NCBI GenBank assembly: GCA_036270095.1 | Contig: DATBDE010000040.1 | Location: 1 to 48,996 of the forward strand | From: DATBDE01 sp036270095 | Lineage (GTDB): Bacteria; Actinomycetota; Thermoleophilia; Solirubrobacterales; Solirubrobacteraceae | Direction: 5' to 3' | Length of the DNA stretch: 48,996 bases | Shown here: positions 33,091 to 40,729 of the stretch, piece after piece | Position numbering within the stretch: position 1 is the first letter of the stretch | How the letters are laid out: every line of letters starts with the position of its first letter | The notes under the pieces: generated by a model | What the model saw: the letters and a program-made list of their open reading frames with translations, nothing else | Told to the model about the DNA's origin: nothing | Database searches by the model: none | Position numbers and translations under genes: made by a program

Positions 33091-34052
33091 CCCATCAGCG
33101 CGCGGAAGTCCGTGTCGACCATCAGCCGGATCATCTGGTCGAACGTCGTGCGCGGCGCCCACCCGAGCCGCTCGCGCGCCTTGCTCGCGTCGCCGATGAG
33201 GTGGTCGACCTCGGCCGGGCGCAGGAAGCGCTCGTCGAGGACGACGTGCTCGGCGGGATCGAGGCCAACGTGGTCGAAGGCGATCTCGACGCACTCGCGC
33301 ACCGAATGGGCCTCGCCGGTCGCGACGACGTAGTCGCTGGGCTCGTCCTCCTGCAGCATCAGCCACATCGCCTCGACGTAGTCCTTGGCGTAGCCCCAGT
33401 CGCGCTCGGCGTCGAGGTTGCCGAGCGCGAGCTGCTCGGCCCGGCCCGCCTTGATGGCCGCGGCGTGCCAGGTGATCTTGCGGGTCACGAACTCGCGCCC
33501 GCGGCGCTCGCTCTCGTGGTTGAACAGGATCCCGCTGGTCGCGTGCAGGTCGTAGGACTCGCGGTAGTTGACCGTGATGAAGTGGCCGTAGACCTTGGCC
33601 ACGCCGTAGGGCGAGCGCGGGTGAAACGGGGTCAGCTCGGTCTGCGGGACCTCGCGCACCTTCCCGAACATCTCGCTCGACGAGGCCTGGTAGAAGCGCG
33701 CCTCGGGGGCGACCTCGCGCACGGTCTCGAGCAACCGGGCGACGCCGACGCCGCTGAACTCGGCGGTCAGCACGGGCTGAGTCCACGACAGCCCGACGAA
33801 CGACATGGCGGCCAGGTTGTAGATCTCCTCCGGCTGTGCCGCCTTGAGGGTGTCGGTCAGCGAGCGGTGGTCGAGCAGGTCGCCCTGGTGCAGCTCGATG
33901 CGCTCGCGCAGGTGCTCGATGCGGTCGAATTTCTCCGTCGAGGCGCGGCGGACCATGCCGTGGACGTCGTAGCCCTTCTCGAGCAGGAGCTCGGCGAGAT
34001 AGGACCCGTCCTGGCCCGTGATGCCGGTGATGAGGGCGCGCGGGGCGGCCAT
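33087..34052 (-). CDS. gmd: GDP-mannose 4,6-dehydratase
   Basis: 321 residues from the ATG at 34052. ALITGITGQDGSYLAELLLEKGYDVHGMVRRAS is a Gmd signature; QASSSEMFGKVREVPQTELTPFHPRSPYGVAK holds the catalytic Ser/Glu pair and Y149-x3-K153; FNHESERRGREFVTRKIT and GNLDAERDWGYAKDYVEAMW are also family-specific. It converts GDP-mannose to GDP-4-keto-6-deoxymannose, precursor of GDP-rhamnose, GDP-fucose or amino/deoxy sugars. No canonical Fcl or Rmd is adjacent; the next SDR (34067-34933) may use the product. Nothing like a ribosome-binding site is visible upstream. Confidence 0.95.
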   Translation of the reverse strand: MAAPRALITGITGQDGSYLAELLLEKGYDVHGMVRRASTEKFDRIEHLRERIELHQGDLLDHRSLTDTLKAAQPEEIYNLAAMSFVGLSWTQPVLTAEFSGVGVARLLETVREVAPEARFYQASSSEMFGKVREVPQTELTPFHPRSPYGVAKVYGHFITVNYRESYDLHATSGILFNHESERRGREFVTRKITWHAAAIKAGRAEQLALGNLDAERDWGYAKDYVEAMWLMLQEDEPSDYVVATGEAHSVRECVEIAFDHVGLDPAEHVVLDERFLRPAEVDHLIGDASKARERLGWAPRTTFDQMIRLMVDTDFRALMG

Positions 34053-34066
34053 GCGGGGGCGGAAGG

Positions 34067-34933
34067 CTAGCCGGGCTCGGCGACCGCGGCGCGGTCTCGC
34101 AGCGCCGCCGCGGTGGCCGGCAGCCCGTCCCGCGCGGCCACGCGCGCCTTCCAGCCCAGCAGCCGACGGGCCTTCTCCACGCTGGGTGCGCGTCGGCGCG
34201 CACGGTCGTTGGGCGGCTCGAGCGAGCCCAGGTCGTCGCACAGAGCCGCGATCTCGGCCAGGCTGAGCTCCTCGCCGGCGGCGAGGTTGAAGTCCTCACC
34301 CAGGCCCGCCTCGGACGCCATCGCCACCACGATGCCGTCGGCGACGTCGTCGACGTGGGTGGGCGTGCGCGTCCAGCCCCCCGGCCCGGCTGGAGCAGCC
34401 CGCAGCACCTCGGTGGGCTCGGTGGGGCCATAGGGGTCGAAGGGGCGGCAGATGGTGAAGCGCAGCCCGTGCTCGGCGTGGGCGGCGCGGCAGTAGCGCT
34501 CACCGGTCAGCTTGGAGAAGCCGTCGGCCGAGTCGGGTGTCGGGCAGCTGTCCAGCGCGTCCTCGGGCGTGGGGAACACGTCGGCGCGCTCGAACACGGC
34601 CGGCGAGGAGACGAACACGAAGCGCTCGACGTCGTGATCGAGCGCGGCGCGGACGACGGCGTTGTAGAGCGCGTTGTTGACCTCGAGCAGCCGGTAGTCG
34701 GGCCCGCCGGTGACGGCGGCGAGGTGGATGACGTGCGTGCAGCCCTCCATGGCCTCGCGGGCCCGGGTCAGCGAGCGCAGGTCGCCGGTGTTGACCTCGC
34801 AGCCCTCGCGCATCCAGTCCGGCGCCGGGCGCTGATCGGAGACGCGGACCTCCCACGAGGGGTCGGGCAGGAGCCGGCGCACGACGGCTGCGCCGATCAT
34901 GCCGGCTCCCCCGGTGACGAGGACGCGGTTCAA
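34067..34933 (-). CDS. NAD-dependent epimerase/dehydratase-like SDR lacking the catalytic Tyr
   Basis: 288 residues from a TTG. The NAD-binding VTGGAGMIGAAVVRR and THVIHLAAVTGGPDY are typical extended-SDR, and FVFVSSPAVFE supplies the Ser. The position where Y-x3-K is expected reads D137-G-F-S-K141: the Lys is kept but Tyr is Asp. FTICRPFDPYGPTEP and THVDDVADGIVVAMAS follow as usual. It may have a different activity, work with another general acid, or be impaired. It lies 14 bp upstream of gmd, so it could act on GDP-4-keto-6-deoxymannose; that link is inference. Confidence 0.75.
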   Translation of the reverse strand: MNRVLVTGGAGMIGAAVVRRLLPDPSWEVRVSDQRPAPDWMREGCEVNTGDLRSLTRAREAMEGCTHVIHLAAVTGGPDYRLLEVNNALYNAVVRAALDHDVERFVFVSSPAVFERADVFPTPEDALDSCPTPDSADGFSKLTGERYCRAAHAEHGLRFTICRPFDPYGPTEPTEVLRAAPAGPGGWTRTPTHVDDVADGIVVAMASEAGLGEDFNLAAGEELSLAEIAALCDDLGSLEPPNDRARRRAPSVEKARRLLGWKARVAARDGLPATAAALRDRAAVAEPG

Positions 34934-34945
34934 GGCCGGGAAACG

Positions 34946-35809
34946 CTACCGGCGGGCGGCGCGGGCGCTCAGGCGATGGCGCGCGAACTGCCGCGCAAAG
35001 CCGGCGACGAAGCGCGGGTTGTAGCGCGCGTAGCGCGGCCACAGCCGGCGCGGCTCCTGGGCCAGCCGGTAGACCCACTCGAGCCCGTAGTCCTGCATCC
35101 ACCCCGGCGCCTGCGGGACGAGGCCGGCGTGGAAGTCGAAGGCGGCGCCGACGCCCACGAGCACCGGCGCCTCCAGGCGATCGCGCATGTTCGCCATCCA
35201 CAGCTCCTGCTTGGGCTGGCCGATGCCGACCCACACGACGTCGGCCTGCGAGCGGTTGACGTCGTCGATCACCCACTGCTCCTCGTCCTCGGTGAGGGGG
35301 CGGAACGGGGTCGGGCGTGTGGGTGAGCCCTCGGAGACGTGCGGGGGCGAGTAGCCGCCGACGATGCGCACGCCCGGGTACCGGCGGCGCAGGCTGAGCG
35401 CGAGCTCGACGAGCGCGCCCTGGCTGCGCCCGCCGTAGAGGTAGTGGCGCACGCCGCTGGTGACCGAGCGCTCGAAGTAGCGGGCCATGAGGTCGGGGCC
35501 GTAGACGCGCGAGGCCTCGCGCTGGCCGAGCGCACGCTGGGCCCACACGAGCGGAACGCCGTCGGGCAGCACGAGGTCATGGCGCATGACCGCCTCGCGG
35601 ACCGCCGGGTCCTCGCGGGCGACCATGACCAGGTGGACGGCGGCGGCGCACAGGAAGACGCGGTCGCGCGCCATCACGCGGTCGTCCATCCAGTCCATCG
35701 TCTCGTCGTACGACGTCAGCGCCAGCGGGATGCCGAGGACCGCCATCGTGGTGGGCGAGGCCTGGCGCGCGGGCGCGCCGACGGCGGGAAGTGACGACTG
35801 CGACGGCAT
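34946..35809 (-). CDS. WecG/TagA/CpsF-family glycosyltransferase (GT26)
   Basis: 287 residues from the ATG at 35809; the conserved core starts near the ATG at 35746. AVLGIPLALTSYDETMDWMDDRV, LCAAAVHLVMVAREDPAVREAV, LVLPDGVPLVWAQRALG, RHYLYGGRSQGALVELALSL, DVVWVGIGQPKQELWMAN and FDFHAGLVPQAPGWMQDYGLEWVYRLAQEPRRLWPRY are hallmarks. The family transfers ManNAc or related sugars to a polyprenyl-diphosphate-linked GlcNAc, usually the second step of repeat-unit or wall-teichoic-acid linkage synthesis. The matching first-step enzyme (WecA/TagO) is not in the window. First of a three-gene leftward block, 12 bp before the SDR. Confidence 0.93.
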   Translation of the reverse strand: MPSQSSLPAVGAPARQASPTTMAVLGIPLALTSYDETMDWMDDRVMARDRVFLCAAAVHLVMVAREDPAVREAVMRHDLVLPDGVPLVWAQRALGQREASRVYGPDLMARYFERSVTSGVRHYLYGGRSQGALVELALSLRRRYPGVRIVGGYSPPHVSEGSPTRPTPFRPLTEDEEQWVIDDVNRSQADVVWVGIGQPKQELWMANMRDRLEAPVLVGVGAAFDFHAGLVPQAPGWMQDYGLEWVYRLAQEPRRLWPRYARYNPRFVAGFARQFARHRLSARAARR

Positions 35810-36012
35810 GGAATCCGGTGTGGGGGCGGCCGCTGGAAGCGGTTCTGCGAGGGTCAACGTTGCAGCCGGGAAAGGGTTTCGGCTTTTTGCCGCTTGATCC
35901 CTCGCTCGCGCGCAAGCCCTCGGCCTTCCCGGTCGCGACGCCATAGTAACGCCCTCCCTGGGCTGAAATCCGGTATGAACGTTGCGCCGGGACCCGGCCG
36001 TACCATCCGGCC
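35810..36012. promoter_or_regulatory. Divergent intergenic region with a repeated AACGTTGC-GCCGGGA element
   Basis: 203 bp between the wecG-like and flippase genes. AACGTTGCAGCCGGGA (35856-35871) recurs as AACGTTGCGCCGGGA (35978-35992), same orientation, differing by one inserted A, 122 bp apart. Each copy contains the palindrome AACGTT. A short hairpin CGGC-TTTTT-GCCG lies at about 35880-35892. The repeats bracket the region that must hold both promoters, so they may be operator sites. No -35/-10 boxes could be set with confidence. Confidence 0.4.
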
Positions 36013-37509
36013 GTGGCCAGCGCTTCCGAGCAGCGCGACGTGATCGTCGAGCCCACCCACGGCGCCGACATCCTCGACACCAGCGAGGCCGGCCCCGCCG
36101 CCATCCGCGGCGGCACCCTCCGGGCCGGCGCCTACGCACTCGGGATCCTGCTCTCGCTGGTCTCGGCGCCGCTGCTCATCCGCCACCTCGGGGTCACGGG
36201 ATACGGCCAGTTCGTGACCATCTCCTCGCTGCTGTTCATCGTCACCGGCATCGTCGAGGGCGGCCTGACCAACGTCGGCGTGCGCGAGTACACGTTGCTC
36301 GAGGGCGAGGCGCGCACGACGTTCATGCGCAACCTCCTCGGGATGCGCCTGCTCATCCCGGCGTTGGGCGGCGTGCTGGCGGTCGCCTTCGCCGCCGTGG
36401 CCGGCTACGGCTCGACGCTCATCGTGGGGACGGCGGTGGGCGCGGTCGGCGTCGTGCTCCTGCTGGCCGGCGGCAGCTTCACCGTCCCGCTGATCTCCAA
36501 GCTGCGCGCGGGCACGGTCGCCGGGCTCGAACTGCTGCGCCAGGTCATCACCGTTGCCGGCCTCATCGCGCTGGTGATCGCGGGCGCGTCGCTGCTGCCG
36601 TTCTTCGCCGTGCCCATCGTGGCCAACATCCCGGTGATCGTGGTCGGGTTCCTGCTCGTGCGCGGCCAGATGCCGATGCGGCCGACGCTGGACGTGCGCG
36701 AGTGGCGCCCGATCCTGCGCGACACGCTGCCCTTCGCGGCCGCCACCGCGCTCGGCTTCGTCTACTTCCGGGTCACGGTCATCGTCATGTCGCTGGTCTC
36801 CACCGCGGTGGAGACCGGGTACTTCTCGGCCTCGTTCCGCATCGTCGAGGTGCTGATCGCCGTGCCGGCCATGATGGTGACCGCGGCCTTCCCGATCCTC
36901 GCCCGCGCGGCACGCGACGACGCCGCCCGGCTGCGCTACGCGCTGCAGAAGCTGTTCGAGGTCTCGATCCTGTGCGGGATCGGCGTGGCGCTGCTCCTCA
37001 TCGTCGTCGCGCCGTTCGCCATCAAGGTGATCGCCGGGGACAAGTTCGACCCCTCGGTGCCGGTGCTGCGCATCCAGGCCCTTGCGCTGATCGGCACCTT
37101 CCTCGTCGCGACGTGGGGCTTCGCGCTGCTCGCGCTGCGACAACACCGCGTCCTCATCTACACGAACGTCGCGGCGATGATCATCGCCGCCGTAGCCACG
37201 ATCGTGCTCGGCCCGGCGCTGGGCGCGAAGGGCGGCGCGCTGGCCACGACGATCACCGAGTGGGTGCTGCCGATCCTCTACCTCATCGCGATGCTGCGGG
37301 TGCGGCCCGACCTGCGTCCGAAGCTGGCGGTGGTGCCAAAGGCGCTGGTGGCCGGCGGCGTCGCCGCGGCGGTCGCGCTCGTGCCCGGGCTGCCCAGCGC
37401 GCTCGGCACCGCGGTCGCCGCGATCGTCTACCTCGGCCTGCTGTTCGCGCTGCGGGCCGTCCCCGCTGAAGTTGTCCACGCCATCCCGCGCCCCGCGCGG
37501 ATGCGCTGA
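36013..37509 (+). CDS. Wzx-like polysaccharide flippase (MVF/MATE superfamily)
   Basis: 498 residues from a GTG. A soluble N-terminal stretch of about 35 residues is followed by some 13-14 membrane helices. GILLSLVSAPLLIRHLGVTGYGQFVTISSLLFIVTGIVEGGLTNVGVREY is the classic opening of Wzx/RfbX-type polysaccharide exporters; the arrangement FAAATALGFVYFRVTVIVMSLVS and AAAFPILARAARDD-type helices also fits. It should flip undecaprenyl-linked repeat units to the outer face. It is followed 4 bp later by a GT4, as in many glycan clusters. Confidence 0.88.
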   Translation: MASASEQRDVIVEPTHGADILDTSEAGPAAIRGGTLRAGAYALGILLSLVSAPLLIRHLGVTGYGQFVTISSLLFIVTGIVEGGLTNVGVREYTLLEGEARTTFMRNLLGMRLLIPALGGVLAVAFAAVAGYGSTLIVGTAVGAVGVVLLLAGGSFTVPLISKLRAGTVAGLELLRQVITVAGLIALVIAGASLLPFFAVPIVANIPVIVVGFLLVRGQMPMRPTLDVREWRPILRDTLPFAAATALGFVYFRVTVIVMSLVSTAVETGYFSASFRIVEVLIAVPAMMVTAAFPILARAARDDAARLRYALQKLFEVSILCGIGVALLLIVVAPFAIKVIAGDKFDPSVPVLRIQALALIGTFLVATWGFALLALRQHRVLIYTNVAAMIIAAVATIVLGPALGAKGGALATTITEWVLPILYLIAMLRVRPDLRPKLAVVPKALVAGGVAAAVALVPGLPSALGTAVAAIVYLGLLFALRAVPAEVVHAIPRPARMR

Positions 37510-37513
37510 GCCC

Positions 37514-38680
37514 ATGCACGTCGGGCTGAACCTCGTCTTCCTCGTGCCCGGTGAGACCGGCGGCATGGAGGTCTACGCCCGCGAGCTCATCCCTGCGCTG
37601 CTGGCCGCGGGCGACGGCGACGTGCGCTTCACCGCGTTCGTGTCGCGCGAGGCGGCCGCGACCGATGGGCCGTGGCGCGAGATGCCGTCGGTGACCGTGC
37701 CCGTGCGCTCGGCCAACCGGGCCGACTGGGTGCGCGGCGAGCAGGCCCTGCTGCCACGGCTCGCGGCTGCGCACCGCGTCGACCTCGTGCACTCGCTGGC
37801 CACCACCGCGCCGGGCTGGGGGCGGTTTCGCCGCGTGACGACGATCCACGACCTGCATTACCGCACGATTCCCGAGGCGCACTTCGGCGTGCGGGCACTG
37901 GGCATGCGCGTGCTGGTGCCGCTGTCGGCGCGGCGCTCGCATCGCGTCATCGCCGACTCGCAGGCCACCCGCGACGACGTGGTCGAGTTCCTGCGCGTGC
38001 CGCCGGCCCGCGTCGACGTCGTCCACCTCGGTCTCGGGCGCCGGGCGCGCGCGGAGCCCGAGCCGTTCTCCGCCGGCGGGCGCCGCGTGCTCATGACCGC
38101 GGCGGCCAAGCGGCCGCACAAGAACCTGGCCGCACTGCTGGACGCGCTGGCCCTGCTCCCCGCCGGGGGCCGCCCGCTGCTGGTCCTGCCCGGCTACCCG
38201 ACGCCGCATGAGGAGGAGCTCAAGGCGCGCGCGGCGGCGCTCGGCATCGAGGGCGACGTGCGCTTCCTGGGCTGGGTCGGCGACGGGCAGATGGAGGGCC
38301 TGTACGCGGCCGCCGACGCGTTCGTGTTCCCGTCGCTGTCGGAGGGCTTCGGCCTGCCCGTGCTCGAGGCGATGGCCCGCGGCGTGCCCGTCGCCTGCTC
38401 GAACCGGCCGCCGCTGACCGAGGTCGCGGGCGACGCCGCCCTGCTCTTCGACCCCACGAGCCCGCGCGCGATCGCCGGCGCCCTCGCGGCGCTCCTCGGC
38501 GACGACGCCCTGCGCGCACGCCTGCGGACGGCGGGGCCGGAGCGCGCGGCGCGGTTCACCTGGGCGGCCACCGCGCAGGCGACGCTGCGCAGCTACCGGC
38601 GCACGATGGGGCGCATCACGGGGCGCCCCACGGGGTCAAGTCTTTCTTTGCCGCACCTGGTGCGGCAAAGAAAGACTTGA
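37514..38680 (+). CDS. GT4-family glycosyltransferase with palindrome-encoded C-terminal tail
   Basis: 388 residues from the ATG at 37514. Conserved features: LNLVFLVPGETGGMEVYARELIPAL, VTTIHDLHYRTIPEAHFG, VIADSQATRDDVVEF, AAAKRPHKNLAALLDAL, VRFLGWVGDGQMEGLYAAADAFVFPSLSEGFGLPVLEAMARG with intact E-x7-E, and LTEVAGDAALLFDP. The last 16 residues (after TGRPT) and the stop codon are encoded entirely by the left and right arms of a perfect 53-bp palindrome (38632-38684), so the tail is not part of the GT4 fold and probably replaced the original end. Confidence 0.88.
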   Translation: MHVGLNLVFLVPGETGGMEVYARELIPALLAAGDGDVRFTAFVSREAAATDGPWREMPSVTVPVRSANRADWVRGEQALLPRLAAAHRVDLVHSLATTAPGWGRFRRVTTIHDLHYRTIPEAHFGVRALGMRVLVPLSARRSHRVIADSQATRDDVVEFLRVPPARVDVVHLGLGRRARAEPEPFSAGGRRVLMTAAAKRPHKNLAALLDALALLPAGGRPLLVLPGYPTPHEEELKARAAALGIEGDVRFLGWVGDGQMEGLYAAADAFVFPSLSEGFGLPVLEAMARGVPVACSNRPPLTEVAGDAALLFDPTSPRAIAGALAALLGDDALRARLRTAGPERAARFTWAATAQATLRSYRRTMGRITGRPTGSSLSLPHLVRQRKT

Positions 38681-38684
38681 CCCC
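38632..38684. repeat. Perfect 53-bp palindrome (REP-like element) at a convergent junction
   Basis: The 26-bp left arm (38632-38657, beginning GGGGTCAAG and ending GCCGCACC) is followed by one T and a 26-bp right arm that is its exact reverse complement (38659-38684). It supplies the last codons and stop of the GT4 gene and ends 2 bp before the stop of the convergent membrane-protein gene. The ends GGGGTC/GACCCC are those of the short palindrome at 4324-4336. No poly-T follows, so a standard terminator is not certain, but a 26-bp stem could stop transcription from both sides. Confidence 0.85.
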
Positions 38685-38685
38685 C

Positions 38686-40164
38686 CTAGGACCGCGCGCC
38701 GGCGAGCTCGGGCTCGGTGGGCTCGTCCGCGGCCTTGGCCGCGGACGTCGGCTCGTCGACGGGCTCGTCGCCCCGCAGCGCCGCTGCCGCGGCCAGGTGT
38801 CCGGCGGCGAACGCGGACAGGAGCGCGACGCTCGTCGTTGTGCGGTCGACGGTCACGTTGAGGTAGATGGCCACGTCGGGCCACGAGCCGGTCCAGTAGA
38901 TCCACAGCAGCGCGAGGATCATCAGCGTCGCGCCGATCAGGTAGAAGGCGGCCAGGGGCCGCAGCCGCCGCGCCACCAGGCAGGCCAGCGCCACCCCGAC
39001 CAGCACCGGCGTGGCCCAGGCCCAGGCGTTGATGTCCTGCAACTGGCCGAGCACGCCGTCGGTGGCGATCCCGAGCCGGAACAGGCGTCCGGTCAGGTAG
39101 CCGCTGGACAAAAGCGTGTGCAACGGCACGGTGTCGTTGGAGGGCAGCGAGTTCAGCGCCGCATAGGCCAGCCAGGGCACGATGAGGGCGATCGCGCCGA
39201 CGCCGGCGAGCACCAATTGGCGCAGGGGGCGCCACGCGCGCTGGGCGAGCAGCACGAGGAGCACCGCGACCGCGATCGCCACCGCGAAGATCTGTCCCTC
39301 CTTCTTGGAGTTGGCCGCCGCGGCCAGGAACAGCGCTCCCAGGATCAGGTGGGCCGGGTGCTTGCGCTCGAGCCAGACGCCGAAGGCGAGGCCGCCGAGG
39401 GCGACGAAGATCGCGACGGTCAGGTCGGCGTTGCCCTGCGTGGGCGCGTTGGGCGTGCCGCCGGCGACGGCGATGGCCATGAGCGCGGGCAGCCAGATGA
39501 TGATCCGGCGTCCCGGGCGCAGCAGCCACGCGGCGGTCCACAGCGCGGCGGCGAACAGGCCCCACTGCTCGATGTGGAAGTAGCGGATCGCCTCCTTGCC
39601 GAGGCCGTGGTAGATCGCGGCCTGGAAGGCCGGCTGCAGCAGCGGGTAGTCGATATGGAACGGGGCGAAGATCGCCTTGTTGGTGAAGACGCTCGAGTCC
39701 AGGCCCTGGGCGTGGTAGAGCGCGGAGGCGCGCAGGAACCACATGTGGGCGGGGTCCCACAGGGTGGGCAGGTCCTTGAACGACGTGCCGGCGAAGAGCA
39801 GGTAGAGCACGAGCACGGCGGCCAGGCCGATGACGAGCACGCGCTCGGGCGTGGAGCGGAATGGCAGCGCGCGCCCCGGCGCCTCGATGCGGCCGTGGCG
39901 GCGCAGGGCCAGGTAGCCGAGGCCGCCGGCCAGCAGCAGCGGCACCACGATCAGCGTGAACAGCGTGTAGGGCAGCCCGATGACCACGAGCAGGATCAGC
40001 ACCAGCGAGACCAGGGCGACGCCGGCGAGGTACGCCGGGCCGAGCGCCCACAGCAGTCCGCGCGGGTCGTAGCGCAGGGCGCCGACCGCGGCCAGCAGCG
40101 CGCCGCCGGCGGCCACGAAGAGCGCGTGGACGAGCAGCCAGCCCAGGACGGTGCCGACGCTCAC
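38686..40164 (-). CDS. Polytopic membrane protein, GT-C glycosyltransferase-like
   Basis: 492 residues from the GTG at 40164, behind a GGGAGGG ribosome-binding site. About eleven membrane helices. The loop after helix 3 contains LPTLWDPAHMWFLRASALYHAQGLDSSVFTNKAIFAPFHIDYPLLQPAFQAAIY, with a WD and DYP acidic pattern that recalls the first-loop catalytic region of PMT/ArnT-type enzymes. The last 30 residues are acidic and cytosolic-like. It is coupled to the small membrane protein upstream (GTGA overlap). It likely transfers a sugar from polyprenyl phosphate; the DPM-like GT2 at the head of this block could make that donor. Confidence 0.68.
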   Translation of the reverse strand: MSVGTVLGWLLVHALFVAAGGALLAAVGALRYDPRGLLWALGPAYLAGVALVSLVLILLVVIGLPYTLFTLIVVPLLLAGGLGYLALRRHGRIEAPGRALPFRSTPERVLVIGLAAVLVLYLLFAGTSFKDLPTLWDPAHMWFLRASALYHAQGLDSSVFTNKAIFAPFHIDYPLLQPAFQAAIYHGLGKEAIRYFHIEQWGLFAAALWTAAWLLRPGRRIIIWLPALMAIAVAGGTPNAPTQGNADLTVAIFVALGGLAFGVWLERKHPAHLILGALFLAAAANSKKEGQIFAVAIAVAVLLVLLAQRAWRPLRQLVLAGVGAIALIVPWLAYAALNSLPSNDTVPLHTLLSSGYLTGRLFRLGIATDGVLGQLQDINAWAWATPVLVGVALACLVARRLRPLAAFYLIGATLMILALLWIYWTGSWPDVAIYLNVTVDRTTTSVALLSAFAAGHLAAAAALRGDEPVDEPTSAAKAADEPTEPELAGARS

Positions 40165-40685
40165 GCCTTGACCCTCCCGACCGCCTGCCCGGGCGCGAAG
40201 GTGTGGTACGTCCCCGGCTGGACCCGCAGCTTCAGCCACGTCGGGACGGCGCCGATGAAGACCAGGTATTGGGCCTTGTCGAAATCGACGTGCTCGTGGG
40301 GCATGAGCACGTAGGTCAGGCAGGCGTTGTCGGTCTGGCCCGGGCTCGTGGCGGCGTAGCTGGCGCCGGCCGGAAGCGTCTTGTTCAGGTAGTCGACGAA
40401 GGGGATGAGGCCGTCGGCGTGCCCGTCGGTCAGGCAGCGCTCGCGCGCCTGGGTCTCGCTCGTGCCCGCGTTGTCATGGCGCTGCGTGTTCGCGCGGTCG
40501 GCGCTCAGCCCGAGCTGCACGGGCATCACGATCAGGAACACGGCAGGCACGATCGCCGCGACGCCCGCAGGGATCGTCTTGCGGTTGAGCCCGCCCAGCG
40601 CCAGCGAGCCGACCGCGCCGATCGCCAGCAGGACGCCCGCGGCGATCAGCGTGAACTGAAGCCAGGGAGAAACCGACGGCAGCAT
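40161..40685 (-). CDS. Hypothetical membrane protein with exported domain
   Basis: 174 residues. Two hydrophobic helices (LQFTLIAAGVLLAIGAVGSLAL and IPAGVAAIVPAVFLIVMPVQLGL) are followed by a soluble domain with two Cys (RERCLTDGH, NACLTYVLMPHEHVDFDKAQYLVFIG) ending LRVQPGTYHTFAPGQAVGRVKA. Its stop overlaps the GTG of the GT-C-like gene, so it may be an accessory subunit of that protein, comparable to the extra soluble domains found at the C-termini of other membrane proteins here. No family recognised. Confidence 0.7.
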   Translation of the reverse strand: MLPSVSPWLQFTLIAAGVLLAIGAVGSLALGGLNRKTIPAGVAAIVPAVFLIVMPVQLGLSADRANTQRHDNAGTSETQARERCLTDGHADGLIPFVDYLNKTLPAGASYAATSPGQTDNACLTYVLMPHEHVDFDKAQYLVFIGAVPTWLKLRVQPGTYHTFAPGQAVGRVKA

Positions 40686-40713
40686 GACGCCCGAGCAGGG
40701 TAGCCAGGCAGGC

Positions 40714-40729
40714 GGCGCGCCGGCGCGCC
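40714..40729. repeat. 16-bp perfect GC palindrome GGCGCGCCGGCGCGCC
   Basis: It covers the end of the 43-bp gap after the small membrane protein and reaches the first base of the GT2 stop codon. It is made of two AscI-like GGCGCGCC units. It may form a strong short hairpin between the two genes of the block; no T-run follows. Confidence 0.4.

Noticed and set aside
31360..34503. A 1047-codon open frame on the - strand
   Set aside because: Overlaps MmgE/PrpD, ThuA, SnoaL, Gmd and SDR genes that have clear family motifs; composition is shadow-like.
35850..35900. Cyclic-dinucleotide riboswitch upstream of the wecG-like gene
   Set aside because: A small CGGC/GCCG hairpin and a GCCGAAA stretch are present, but the conserved core of the c-di-GMP or c-di-AMP riboswitch could not be matched.
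38632..38684. Classical rho-independent terminator
   Set aside because: The stem is much longer than usual and no T-run follows on either strand; a terminator effect remains possible but the repeat-element reading fits better.
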